Shown here piece by piece: positions 28,097-36,950 of a stretch of DNA of 52,577 bases. Position 1 is the first letter of the stretch. Each line of letters starts with the position of its first letter. The notes beneath the pieces are model-generated. The model was not told where the DNA came from, ran no database searches, and saw only the letters and a program-made list of their open reading frames with translations. The position numbers and the translations under genes are program-made. The stretch comes from GCA-2698665 sp038101125 (GTDB lineage: Bacteria > Pseudomonadota > Gammaproteobacteria > GCA-002705445 > GCA-002716945), in assembly GCA_038101125.1 (NCBI GenBank), contig JAYNVZ010000005.1:1-52577 (forward strand), in the 5' to 3' direction.

Positions 28097-29050
28097 ATGT
28101 ATTCATTTGGAATTATAATGGATCCTATCCAGGATATAGATATAACTAAAGATTCAACGATAGCTATAATTGAATCATTACAAAAAAGTTCTAAAATATT
28201 TTACATAATTCCAGGAACTCTACATATAAATAATAAAAAAGTGTACGGGGAGTTAGGACGTCTAAAAATAGATAGTAAAAAACAAAAGTTCTATGAGGTT
28301 TCAAGTCCTCGTCTAGAAGAATTAACTGAATTAGATTGCGTATTATTTAGATTAGACCCACCCGTTGATGAATATTATATACAGTTAACATATATACTTG
28401 ACCATTTAGAATCACAAGGGGTCTTGATTATCAACTCTCCTCAATCTCTAAGAGATTTTAACGAAAAGATCTTAGGTAATATACTATCAAATAAACAGAT
28501 TCCAACAATTATAACCTCAAACAAAAATCATATAATGGATTTTTTAAAGAAACATGAGAAGATTGTTTTAAAACCAATGAATCTCATGGCAGGCAAAGGA
28601 ATTATATCCTTATCATATAATGATGGTAGTGATGTTTTAGCTGAAGAGTTTAATGACCCAAGAAAGTATGTGATATGTCAAAAGTTTATCGATGAAATTA
28701 TTAATGGCGATACACGCATATTAATCACTAATGGAGTAGTTCATGAAGATGTGTTGGTTAGATATCCACCTGAAAATGACTTTAGATCTAACTTATCTTA
28801 TGGTGGAAAATATGAAGTAAAAGACATTAATAAAAAATATTTAAATCATTTAAAAGAAGTTGCTGAGTATCTAAAATATAATAGAATTTATTTTGCTGGT
28901 GTTGATATGATTGGTGATTATATTACAGAAATAAATATCACATCACCAACAGGCATAAAACAGATTGAAGAAAAGAATAAAAAAATAAGTGACGAAATAT
29001 CATCAGAATTTATAAAAATAATTCAGAATTATTATGAAGGAAAAAAATAA
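28097..29050 (+). CDS. gshB: Glutathione synthetase
   Basis: Joins glycine to gamma-glutamylcysteine with ATP. The 317-residue protein has an N-terminal GIIMDPIQDIDITKDST as in E. coli GshB, DCVLFRLDPPVDEYY and NSPQSLRDFNEKIL. The ATP-grasp domain shows KPMNLMAGKGI, INGDTRILI and GVDMIGDYITEINITSPTG. It directly follows gshA, and its last 17 nt overlap ruvX. Confidence 0.96.
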   Translation: MYSFGIIMDPIQDIDITKDSTIAIIESLQKSSKIFYIIPGTLHINNKKVYGELGRLKIDSKKQKFYEVSSPRLEELTELDCVLFRLDPPVDEYYIQLTYILDHLESQGVLIINSPQSLRDFNEKILGNILSNKQIPTIITSNKNHIMDFLKKHEKIVLKPMNLMAGKGIISLSYNDGSDVLAEEFNDPRKYVICQKFIDEIINGDTRILITNGVVHEDVLVRYPPENDFRSNLSYGGKYEVKDINKKYLNHLKEVAEYLKYNRIYFAGVDMIGDYITEINITSPTGIKQIEEKNKKISDEISSEFIKIIQNYYEGKK

Positions 29051-29492
29051 TAATATAATAAATAAAGATTATTTATACATGGGTATTGATTTTGGGAGTA
29101 AAAAAATTGGTTTTGCTATTGGTCAACTTATTACAGCTAAATCCTCGCCCTTAGGTATAGTAATTAATAAAAATAACCAAGTTAACTGGGCTGATATTCA
29201 ACATCTTGTTGAAAAATGGAAACCAAACGTAATAATAGTTGGATACCCCTATGCACTCAAAAGAAACAAGTTTCTTGAAAGTCTTGATAATTTCATCAAG
29301 GATTTGACATATATGTATAAAGATACAATCCAAGTTTCTGTATTCTCAGAAGTCTTATCAACAGAAGAAACCAAAGAGCTGTATGCCAATATTCGTAAAA
29401 GTGATTATAATATTAGTAAAAAAGATAACTTAGATGATTTATCAGCATCTATAATTTTAGAAAGCTGGTTTAATGAAAATATGATAAGCTAG
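29034..29492 (+). CDS. ruvX: RuvX/YqgF-family Holliday-junction resolvase-like nuclease
   Basis: A 152-residue RNase H-fold protein of the YqgF family, implicated in 16S rRNA 5' end processing and proposed as a Holliday-junction resolvase. It has MGIDFGSKKIGFAIGQ (first acidic residue), VIIVGYPYALK, SEVLSTEETKELY and the final acidic motif DDLSASIILE. The start is uncertain: the ATG at 29034 gives a basic 15-residue extension, and an ATG at 29079 begins right at the conserved strand. Neither has a clear ribosome site. It sits between gshB and pyrB as in other gammaproteobacteria, but yqgE is missing. Confidence 0.88.
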   Translation: MKEKNNNIINKDYLYMGIDFGSKKIGFAIGQLITAKSSPLGIVINKNNQVNWADIQHLVEKWKPNVIIVGYPYALKRNKFLESLDNFIKDLTYMYKDTIQVSVFSEVLSTEETKELYANIRKSDYNISKKDNLDDLSASIILESWFNENMIS

Positions 29493-29496
29493 AAAT

Positions 29497-30429
29497 ATGG
29501 ACATTAATCATAATATTCAATTTAATGATGATAAGAAGCTGATTCATTTCTTAAATATTGAAAATCTTTCGGCTAAGCAGATCTTAGAGATATTAGAACT
29601 TGCAGATACTGTAAAATCAAAAAGCTTAAATGAAAAAACAGTTGCAAGCTTATTTTTTGAACCTAGTACGCGAACAAAGACTACATTCGAGCTCGCAGCC
29701 AAAAGACTTGGGGTGGACTTTATAAATATTGATATAGCTAACTCATCCACATCTAAGGGTGAGTCTATAGTAGATATGATAAAAACTCTTGAAGCCATGC
29801 GGTGTAATATGTTTATAGTGAGGCATAGCACATCAGGTATTCCACATTACATAGCAGAACAAGTTGGTAACAAGATCTCAGTTATAAATGCAGGTGATGG
29901 CACTCATGCTCACCCTACTCAAGCAATGCTAGACATGTATACGATTAAAAAATATAAAACAAATTTTAAAGACTTAAATGTTGCTATTGTAGGAGATATA
30001 CTTCATTCAAGAGTCGCTAAATCCTTAATTACAAGTCTAAATATATTAAGAGTAAACAATATTAATATTATAGGTCCTAAAAACTTGATGCCTGAAAATA
30101 TTGATGAACTTAATGTTACTTATTCAGATAAATTAGAAGAAGGCATAGACCAAACAGATGTAATAATTATGCTAAGATTGCAAAAAGAAAGGATGCAGGA
30201 AGCTCTGATTTCAACGGATGACTATTATAAAGAGTTTGGACTGACTAAAAATAAAATAAAAAGTGCAAAGAAGGATGTAATAGTTATGCATCCTGGTCCT
30301 ATAAACAGAGGGATAGAAATTGATTCAGATGTAGCTGATGGGCCAAATTCAGTAATACTTGATCAAGTGTCTGCTGGAATATCAATAAGAATGGCGATTA
30401 TGTCGCTAATTTTAGAAAATAAAAAATAG
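29497..30429 (+). CDS. pyrB: Aspartate carbamoyltransferase catalytic subunit
   Basis: Condenses carbamoyl phosphate with aspartate, the first committed step of pyrimidine synthesis. The 310-residue protein has the carbamoyl-phosphate signature FEPSTRTKTTFELA, DGTHAHPTQAMLDMY and VMHPGPINRGIEI. Neither the regulatory pyrI nor a pyrC or pyrC-like gene follows. Genes pack tightly: 4 nt after ruvX and 5 nt before yggS. Confidence 0.97.
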   Translation: MDINHNIQFNDDKKLIHFLNIENLSAKQILEILELADTVKSKSLNEKTVASLFFEPSTRTKTTFELAAKRLGVDFINIDIANSSTSKGESIVDMIKTLEAMRCNMFIVRHSTSGIPHYIAEQVGNKISVINAGDGTHAHPTQAMLDMYTIKKYKTNFKDLNVAIVGDILHSRVAKSLITSLNILRVNNINIIGPKNLMPENIDELNVTYSDKLEEGIDQTDVIIMLRLQKERMQEALISTDDYYKEFGLTKNKIKSAKKDVIVMHPGPINRGIEIDSDVADGPNSVILDQVSAGISIRMAIMSLILENKK

Positions 30430-30434
30430 TATTC

Positions 30435-31112
30435 ATGAAATCAGATTATATACAGGTGCTATCATCCATAGAAAAGGACATAGAATATTTCAATAAACTA
30501 AAAAATGATAAAATTTCATTAATAGTAGTAACCAAATCACAAACTTTGGAAAACATTTCTGAAATTGTAAAAAATGGTTACAAGCGTCTAGGTGAAAACT
30601 ATGTTGACGAAGCATCTAAAAAAATAAAGTTTTTTAATGATGATTCTATAGAATGGCATTTTATAGGAAAAATCCAATCAAACAAGATAAAGAAGATTGT
30701 TAAAAGTTTTAGTTGGGTACAAACAGTTTCATCAATAAAGCATGCTAAGTTACTTCATAAAGCCTGCTTAGAAACATCAAAGACAATGAATGTTTGTATT
30801 CAAGTTAATATCGATAATGAACCCACAAAGTCAGGTATACTACTTGAAGATGTTGATGATTTCATAGAAAACATTTTAGTTTTTGATAGACTTGTAATAA
30901 GGGGGCTCATGGCTATCCCATCAAAAATCAATGCTTTGAAAGAAAATATAAATTCATATAAGATACTTAAGTCAGAGTATGATAGATTGCATTATAAATA
31001 CAAAAGTTTTAATACTCTATCAATAGGAATGAGTAATGATTATAAGCTTGCAATAGATAATGGTTCTAATATGGTAAGAATCGGCAGTTTAATATTTGGT
31101 GAGAGAAAATAA
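30435..31112 (+). CDS. yggS: PLP homeostasis protein YggS (PLPBP family)
   Basis: A 225-residue single-domain PLP-binding protein with an alanine-racemase-type barrel that keeps cellular PLP in balance. The PLP lysine lies in SLIVVTKSQ; other motifs are GENYVDEA, WHFIGKIQSNKIKKI, VNIDNEPTKSGI and LSIGMSNDYKLAIDNGS, followed by RIGSLIFG. It overlaps proC by 1 nt. The usual neighbour pilT is missing, but the yggS-proC-yggT order is that of Pseudomonas. Confidence 0.95.
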   Translation: MKSDYIQVLSSIEKDIEYFNKLKNDKISLIVVTKSQTLENISEIVKNGYKRLGENYVDEASKKIKFFNDDSIEWHFIGKIQSNKIKKIVKSFSWVQTVSSIKHAKLLHKACLETSKTMNVCIQVNIDNEPTKSGILLEDVDDFIENILVFDRLVIRGLMAIPSKINALKENINSYKILKSEYDRLHYKYKSFNTLSIGMSNDYKLAIDNGSNMVRIGSLIFGERK

Positions 31113-31918
31113 TGTTAAAGAGAATTTCAATAATAGGAGCAGGTAATTTAACTCAGGCATTACTTTATTCAATAGATAACTCGTCATTAAAAATGGATAT
31201 AAATCTATATGATAAAGATAAAAAAAAGAAAGTTTTTGCATCTCAGAAAAAATGGAATTTTTTTACAAAAATTGGTAAAGAGATAGCTGGTAGTGATATT
31301 ATCATCATAGCTGTAAAACCAAACCAATATCAAAATGTATGCAGTGATATTAAGAAAGAAGTTATCAAAGAGACTATTATTGTAAGTCTAATGGCTGGTG
31401 TTAAAATTAGGGATTTAAAATCTCAACTACCCAGTCAATCCAATGTCTTAAGAGTTATGACTAATATCAATGCAAAATATAATAATGCCATATCGTCACT
31501 TTATTTTGATAAAAGTTTTAAAAAAACTCACATAACTCCTTTGAAAAAATTTTTTTCACTATTCGGTGATGTTAGAGTTCTAAAACAAGAGTCTCATATA
31601 GATAAATATACTGCCTTGATAGGCAGTGGTCCTGCATATTTTATTTATTTTTCAGAATCTATGATTGAAATATTTCAGAGCTTTGGCTTTACTAAAAAAG
31701 AATCTGCAGATCTAGTTTCTGATCTTTTCTATGGAACCGCTCTACTATGTAAACAAGATAGTAGAAGTTTTGCAAAAATTAAAAAATCTGTTGTTTCAAA
31801 AGGAGGTACAACCGAGGCTGCTTTGCAAAAACTTGATAGACTTAAAACTAAAAAAATATTAATGGAATCCATAAAAGATGCTTATGTTAAAGCTAAATTT
31901 TTAAGTAGGGCTAAATAA
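31112..31918 (+). CDS. proC: Pyrroline-5-carboxylate reductase
   Basis: Reduces pyrroline-5-carboxylate to proline with NAD(P)H. The 268-residue protein has the Rossmann motif SIIGAGNLTQALL, IIIAVKPNQY, the mid-region IVSLMAGVKI and LRVMTNINA, and the C-terminal GSGPAYFIYFSESM and SKGGTTEAAL. The last two are the substrate-binding signature. The start and stop codons each overlap a neighbour by one base. Confidence 0.95.
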   Translation: MLKRISIIGAGNLTQALLYSIDNSSLKMDINLYDKDKKKKVFASQKKWNFFTKIGKEIAGSDIIIIAVKPNQYQNVCSDIKKEVIKETIIVSLMAGVKIRDLKSQLPSQSNVLRVMTNINAKYNNAISSLYFDKSFKKTHITPLKKFFSLFGDVRVLKQESHIDKYTALIGSGPAYFIYFSESMIEIFQSFGFTKKESADLVSDLFYGTALLCKQDSRSFAKIKKSVVSKGGTTEAALQKLDRLKTKKILMESIKDAYVKAKFLSRAK

Positions 31919-32487
31919 TGGAGGGTTATGCATCAAAACCTATAGTTTTTCTTCTCATTACTTTAATTGGATTTTTCCAGTTTTTATTGATATTGAGATT
32001 TTTATTTGAAGTAATGAGAGTTTCTTATAATAATCAAATAACACAATTTGTTGTTAAAGCTACAGATCCGATATTAATACCATTAAGACTTATACCCTTA
32101 TACATTGGCAGACTGGATCTTGTCATCATTATACTTATAACTGTCGTAACTACTCTAAAGATCTACTTAAATCCTAATTTTAGCGGTTTTGAATATAGCT
32201 TAAATGCTCTTCTAGTTGCAGGTTTTGGATATGCTATCAAGGAAACAATAGATATATTATGGTATGCAGTTATCATTGGTGCTATAGGTAGCTGGTTTAT
32301 GGCTTATAATACACATCCAATTTTTAATTTGATTGATGAAATATGTGAGCCAATGTATAGGCCAGTCCGATCTATAATGCCAAATTTATCAGGTATAGAT
32401 TTATCACCTATCATATTATTGGTTGGTTTAAACTTACTACAGATGATAATTTTACCGCCGATATTTAATTTAACGAGATTTTTATAA
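31918..32487 (+). CDS. yggT: YggT family membrane protein
   Basis: A 189-residue protein with two tandem YGGT modules. Each has two hydrophobic helices joined by a short loop with a PxxRxIP-like turn (DPILIPLRLIPLY near residue 55 and EPMYRPVRSIMPNLSGIDLSP near 150). The second module has the typical GSWFMAYNTHPIFN. It is an inner-membrane protein of poorly known role, linked to osmotic tolerance in E. coli. It starts within the proC stop and ends 1 nt before metX. Confidence 0.92.
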   Translation: MEGYASKPIVFLLITLIGFFQFLLILRFLFEVMRVSYNNQITQFVVKATDPILIPLRLIPLYIGRLDLVIIILITVVTTLKIYLNPNFSGFEYSLNALLVAGFGYAIKETIDILWYAVIIGAIGSWFMAYNTHPIFNLIDEICEPMYRPVRSIMPNLSGIDLSPIILLVGLNLLQMIILPPIFNLTRFL

Positions 32488-32488
32488 T

Positions 32489-33613
32489 ATGAGTGACTCA
32501 TTAATCAATATCTTTACTGACGTCGCAGAGATAAAATCTCCACTTAAATTGGCATCAGGTAAAGTTATTGATGAATATAATCTAAAATATGAAACATATG
32601 GGGTGCTTAATAAAGAAAAGAACAATGCCGTATTAATATGTCATGCCCTATCAGGAAATCATCATGCAGCAGGATGTTATAAAAATGAAAACAAACCAGG
32701 CTGGTGGGATAATATGATAGGCCCAGGAAAACCAATAGATACCAATAAGCTATATGTTGTATGTCTAAATAACTTAGGAGGGTGCCATGGGTCAACTGGT
32801 CCAACAAGTCAAATTCCTAACACACAAAAAATATATGGCTCTTCATTTCCTATAGTAACTGTCAATGATTGGGTTAATTCTCAAAAAGAATTGATGGATT
32901 TTCTTAAAATCCCTAGCTGGAGATTTATTGTTGGTGGCAGCCTAGGTGGCATGCAGGCATTTCAATGGACAATACAGTATCCGTCTCTAGTCAAAAACTG
33001 TATTGTTATTGCTGCAGCGCCAAAACTCACAGCTCAGAATATTGCTTTCAATGAAGTTGCAAGACAGGCGATTATGAAAGATCCTAATTGGCATGATGGA
33101 AATTATATTGAAAAAGGAGTTGTTCCTGCGCAAGGGCTTTCACTTGCTAGAATGCTCGGGCACATAACATATCTTTCAGATGAATCAATGGGCGAGAAAT
33201 TTGGTAGAGAATTGAAACAGGCAAAACTTAACTTCAACTATGAAGTGGAGTTTCAGATAGAAAGTTACTTGAGGTATCAAGGTGAAAAGTTTGTAACAGG
33301 ATTTGATGCTAATACATATTTATTAATGACAAAATCATTAGATTATTTTGACCCAATAAAAGATTTTGGAACTTCGCTCAAGGAGATTTTTAAATCAGTC
33401 AAATCAAAATATCTAGTAGTTTCTTTTACATCAGACTGGAGGTTCCCTCCTAAACGATCGAGAGAGATAGTTAAATTATTATTAGATAATGAAAAAGATG
33501 TTAGCTATTCTGAAATTAATTCTGAGGGTGGGCATGATGCATTTTTAATGAATAATAAGGACTATTTTGGAGTTATGAAATCTTTTATAGATGAGGTTAA
33601 TAATGGCATTTAG
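32489..33613 (+). CDS. metX: Homoserine O-acyltransferase MetX
   Basis: Acylates homoserine in methionine synthesis. The 374-residue alpha/beta hydrolase-fold protein has ALSGNHHAAG, GWWDNMIGPGKPIDT, CLNNLGGCHGSTGP, the nucleophile elbow GGSLGGMQA and the catalytic His near the C-terminus in EGGHDAFL. MetX enzymes use acetyl- or succinyl-CoA; succinyl use is common in metX-metW pairs of gammaproteobacteria, but I cannot decide here. It overlaps metW by 11 nt. Confidence 0.95.
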   Translation: MSDSLINIFTDVAEIKSPLKLASGKVIDEYNLKYETYGVLNKEKNNAVLICHALSGNHHAAGCYKNENKPGWWDNMIGPGKPIDTNKLYVVCLNNLGGCHGSTGPTSQIPNTQKIYGSSFPIVTVNDWVNSQKELMDFLKIPSWRFIVGGSLGGMQAFQWTIQYPSLVKNCIVIAAAPKLTAQNIAFNEVARQAIMKDPNWHDGNYIEKGVVPAQGLSLARMLGHITYLSDESMGEKFGRELKQAKLNFNYEVEFQIESYLRYQGEKFVTGFDANTYLLMTKSLDYFDPIKDFGTSLKEIFKSVKSKYLVVSFTSDWRFPPKRSREIVKLLLDNEKDVSYSEINSEGGHDAFLMNNKDYFGVMKSFIDEVNNGI

Positions 33614-34196
33614 AAAAGATTTATTATTAATAAGCTCATGGATAAGGCCTAGCAGCAAAGTCCTTGATTTAGGTTGTGGAGATGGCGAGTTACTGAAATT
33701 ATTGAAAATTGATAAAAATATCAATGGATATGGCATTGATAATGATGTGATGAATGTTAAGAAGTCATTAACCAATAATATCAATGTCCTTCAAATGGAT
33801 TTAGACAATGGTTTGGGTGATTTTGAATCAAACTCTTTTGACTATGTAGTATTAGCCCAGTCCCTACAAGTAGTGAAGAATCCAAAGTTATTGATCGATG
33901 ATATGTTGAGGGTTGGAGATGAAATAATTGTTTCTTTCCCAAATATGGGGCATTGGGTTGCTAGACTTCAACTTCTCCTTGGTGGAAAAATGCCAGTTAC
34001 AGGAAACCTTCCATATAAATGGCAGGACACTCCAAACATTCATCTGTGTACAATTAAAGATTTCATGGATTTCTGTAAAGAGAATAATTATGAAATTACT
34101 GAAAAATACATCGCTAACGATAAACAAAAAAAGAACTTATTTAATAAAGTAATGCCAAACTTGTTTGGAGAAGTTGCAACATTTAGGATTAGATAG
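33603..34196 (+). CDS. metW: MetW methyltransferase-like protein
   Basis: A 197-residue class I methyltransferase-fold protein found with MetX and shown in some bacteria to be needed for its activity. It has SKVLDLGCGDGELLKLL, YGIDNDVMNV, SFDYVVLAQSLQVV, SFPNMGHW and the family-specific GKMPVTGNLPYKWQDTPNIHLCT. The ATG at 33603 begins next to the conserved region; an ATG at 33591 is also in frame. It is the last gene of the long plus-strand run, and its stop touches the stop of the convergent terB-like gene. Confidence 0.94.
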   Translation: MAFRKDLLLISSWIRPSSKVLDLGCGDGELLKLLKIDKNINGYGIDNDVMNVKKSLTNNINVLQMDLDNGLGDFESNSFDYVVLAQSLQVVKNPKLLIDDMLRVGDEIIVSFPNMGHWVARLQLLLGGKMPVTGNLPYKWQDTPNIHLCTIKDFMDFCKENNYEITEKYIANDKQKKNLFNKVMPNLFGEVATFRIR

Positions 34197-34643
34197 TTAT
34201 CTATGTTTGGCCTTCATAAAATCTTCATGTTTTACATAAATTAAGTCTGCAATTTTTCGAATTGTATGATCTTCATATTTATCAATTCGTCCATCAGCGA
34301 ATGCAACATCCCATAATTCTCGAATAAGCGCTTTCTTTTCAGTATATTTATAAACTTCATTAATTTTAGAAGTCCAGTCATATAATGAGATCATCTCTTG
34401 GTTCTTATTATTAGCAATTTCTAACAAAATATTTATCTGAGAGTCATCAAGATTAAATTTATCTTTTAAAATGCTAATAATTTTATTATTTTCTTGTTCA
34501 TCAAAATTATCATCTGATTTTGAAACTTCAATCAATAAAACGCATGTTGCAAGTGTCATGTCATCAAATTTTTTAACATCCTCATGGACAGATTTATCTG
34601 TATTACGCAGATATTTATCCATGATATTTAAAAAAGCTTTCAA
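34197..34643 (-). CDS. TerB-like acidic helical protein
   Basis: A 148-residue, all-helical acidic protein of the TerB-like family (COG4103). Two repeats with acidic loops are visible: TLATCVLLIEVSKSDDNFDEQENNKI and LIRELWDVAFADGRIDKYED, the latter with the typical LW.VA.ADG..D..E metal-loop pattern. Its function in non-tellurite contexts is unknown. It is the last gene of a minus-strand run, 2 nt after hspQ, and shares its 3' boundary with metW. Confidence 0.8.
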   Translation of the reverse strand: MKAFLNIMDKYLRNTDKSVHEDVKKFDDMTLATCVLLIEVSKSDDNFDEQENNKIISILKDKFNLDDSQINILLEIANNKNQEMISLYDWTSKINEVYKYTEKKALIRELWDVAFADGRIDKYEDHTIRKIADLIYVKHEDFMKAKHR

Positions 34644-34645
34644 TT

Positions 34646-34975
34646 TTAATTAAATGTTTGCTTAAGAGAGTATAGTCCACTATTGTCATACTCATTAAAG
34701 AAGATATCGACAAAAGGATGGTCTACTGGGTCAGTGCTTGCGTCGCTAAGTAAATTAGACTCTGCTACGTAAGTTTCATTACCTTGGCCATGAACTAAAA
34801 CATGATACCAGGGCTTATTTTTAGCTGGTTTAGATTTGGCTACATTGTCGTACCACTCTTCTGTTCCTTGAAAAAAAGGGTCTGCATCGACTATAACGCC
34901 TCTATATCTAAACTTTGAGTGATATACTATTTGCCCTAATCTGAATCTAGCTTTTGATTTTAGTGGTGTGTCCAT
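34646..34975 (-). CDS. hspQ: Heat shock protein HspQ (YccV)
   Basis: A 109-residue protein of the HspQ/YccV hemimethylated-DNA-binding family, which in enterics acts as a Lon specificity enhancer. It has FRLGQIVYHSKFRYRGVIVDADP, QGTEEWYDN, NKPWYHVLVHG and YVAESNLL. It lies 56 nt after the TPR-oxygenase gene on the same strand. HspQ is heat-shock controlled in E. coli; no sigma-32 promoter was identified here. Confidence 0.92.
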   Translation of the reverse strand: MDTPLKSKARFRLGQIVYHSKFRYRGVIVDADPFFQGTEEWYDNVAKSKPAKNKPWYHVLVHGQGNETYVAESNLLSDASTDPVDHPFVDIFFNEYDNSGLYSLKQTFN

Positions 34976-35031
34976 AGTACTATTATAAGGTCTCTTCAGT
35001 CACATTTAAAGTGTCTGATACAGATAATTTG

Positions 35032-36591
35032 TTAATCATACAAAAAAGTTATATTAACCCTTCTATTTGCATAAGAATTATCAAATTCAAAATCATCAGT
35101 TGAATGAAAAAGTTTAGAATTGAATATCACAGCTCTATTCTCTTTATATGGTATGATTTTTTCTTTGATATTATTTGATATGAGCATTTCTTTGATTTTA
35201 GGAGATCTCTCTAGACTATTATATTCTGCAAAATCCCAGTTCATAGGAGGAATCTTATTCCAAACTCTTAAGCCGCCAGAGTTTTTGTCTTGATTTGCTG
35301 ACTCTGGACTAATCCAAAAATTAACATTCACTGAAGCTTGATCAGCATGGATATTAGTGCCAACATTTTGACTATCATATTTAAAAATCCATGCTTGAGT
35401 TAATCTAAGCTCTTTAAATATATGCTCATAAGTTAACCTTAAATTTTCACTTAACTGTAATATAAATTCATTAGACAAGCCTTTTGATAAAAAAGCTCCG
35501 ACATAACCACCGTGATAAGGATACTTAAACACATTTGCATTTCTGCAAAATTTTTGAATTTCATATAAAGCATCATCAGAAAGGAAATTATCTATTACTA
35601 CAACTTCTGGAGATCCATTAATATAACTATTTTCAATTAATTTGATATCATTTTCTAGATTTAATAAGTTAGATGATGTTATTTTTGGAGGTTTATTATA
35701 TAAAACTTTAAACAATTTCTTCTTAAAGTCATATGAAATATGACTAAAATCTAGGTCACCTTTTTTTGACTCTTCATAGAGATCTTTGAGAGAATCATAA
35801 TATTCTTTTGTAAACTTGGGGTTTCTGATATCGTCTGTGTCATTATCTATAAACGATAATTGTTCATATTCATGTGCAATTAGAGTACTCAATAGTTTTT
35901 CATCTGATAAATGTCTTTTAATATTATTTTTCTGTAATTCAACATTAGAACCATAAAGACTTAAAACTGTTTTAAAGTTCTTATTAGCCTCTTTGATATT
36001 TCCCATCCATAGATGGCTCATTCCTAGCATTAAATATGAATCAGCATACTCGGGATCTTTCATAATAGCGTTATTGAACCACTCGATTGATGTTTCAAGA
36101 TTTTTTATTTTTCGATCTTGCTGAAAAATATATTGATAGACCTCTCCTATCCTGTGATCTGCATCACTAAAAGATTCATTGCATGACAAGGTTTTCTTTA
36201 ATAAGTCAATTGACTGATGATACTTTTGATGATCGATGTAGAGATTTGCGCAATTAAAATATGCTTTATACTCACTATCGTTTAAAGACATAGCTTTTTT
36301 AAAACATTGTTCTGATTTTTTTAGATCTTTTAGATTTTTATAGAATATCCCTAAATTATTATTTGCTTCATAATTATTTGGATCAATATCACATGCTTTC
36401 TTAAGGTATGATACAGCATCCTTATATTTTAAGTTTTGGGAAAGAATGCATCCATGAAGGTGGTTTGCAGAAAAGTTGTTTTCATCTTGGTCTAGAATTA
36501 ATAGATAAATATCATCCGCTTTCTCTAGTTTTCCATCATGATGTAGATTTAGAGCTTGGTTTAATAGGTCGTTTATATTTTTGTCTTTCAT
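35032..36591 (-). CDS. TPR protein with C-terminal 2-oxoglutarate/Fe(II) oxygenase-like domain
   Basis: A 519-residue soluble protein. The first about 220 residues are a TPR superhelix; for example, residues 50-110 have repeated DPNNYEANNNLGIFYKNL-like and SEYKAYFNCANLYID-like units. The C-terminal part has features of a 2-oxoglutarate/Fe(II) dioxygenase: HAD at 415-417 (HxD), H496 in LFHST and R510/R511 for 2-oxoglutarate, with NVNFWISPE in the double-stranded beta-helix. Substrate unknown; such fusions in bacteria are often placed near glycan or protein modification genes, but here the neighbours are hspQ and tRNA-Phe. It starts only 8 nt downstream of the tRNA-Phe 3' end. Confidence 0.8.
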   Translation of the reverse strand: MKDKNINDLLNQALNLHHDGKLEKADDIYLLILDQDENNFSANHLHGCILSQNLKYKDAVSYLKKACDIDPNNYEANNNLGIFYKNLKDLKKSEQCFKKAMSLNDSEYKAYFNCANLYIDHQKYHQSIDLLKKTLSCNESFSDADHRIGEVYQYIFQQDRKIKNLETSIEWFNNAIMKDPEYADSYLMLGMSHLWMGNIKEANKNFKTVLSLYGSNVELQKNNIKRHLSDEKLLSTLIAHEYEQLSFIDNDTDDIRNPKFTKEYYDSLKDLYEESKKGDLDFSHISYDFKKKLFKVLYNKPPKITSSNLLNLENDIKLIENSYINGSPEVVVIDNFLSDDALYEIQKFCRNANVFKYPYHGGYVGAFLSKGLSNEFILQLSENLRLTYEHIFKELRLTQAWIFKYDSQNVGTNIHADQASVNVNFWISPESANQDKNSGGLRVWNKIPPMNWDFAEYNSLERSPKIKEMLISNNIKEKIIPYKENRAVIFNSKLFHSTDDFEFDNSYANRRVNITFLYD

Positions 36592-36599
36592 TTATTTCT

Positions 36600-36672
<73 letters not shown>

Positions 36673-36679
36673 TTGAATA

Positions 36680-36949
36680 TTATTTATCTTCTGGTACAAA
36701 TCCTTCTGGCATCACAGCGCCATCACCAAATAAAAACTTTTCCATCTCTTCTTCGAGAAATTTTCTTGCTTTAGGGTCAACAGGTGTCAATCTCATTTCA
36801 TTTATCAACATTGTCTGATGCCCCATCCACATTCCCCAAGCTTCTGCAGAGATATTCTCCATTATTTTTTTGCCTATATCGCCTGGATAAGGCTGGTAAT
36901 CCAGGGCTTCTGATTCTTTTTTTAACTTTAAACAATTAATTTTTGCCAT
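36680..36949 (-). CDS. yggX: Fe(2+)-trafficking protein YggX
   Basis: An 89-residue protein that protects iron-sulfur clusters from oxidation and is associated with MutY, itself an iron-sulfur enzyme. It has the conserved N-terminal Cys (C6), YPGDIGKKI, ISAEAWGMWMGHQTMLINE and FLFGDGAVMPEGFVPEDK. I chose the ATG at 36947-36949, where homology starts; a longer frame extends to 37033 but only into mutY coding sequence. The mutY stop is at 36951, a 1-nt gap. Confidence 0.95.
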   Translation of the reverse strand: MAKINCLKLKKESEALDYQPYPGDIGKKIMENISAEAWGMWMGHQTMLINEMRLTPVDPKARKFLEEEMEKFLFGDGAVMPEGFVPEDK

Positions 36950-36950
36950 A

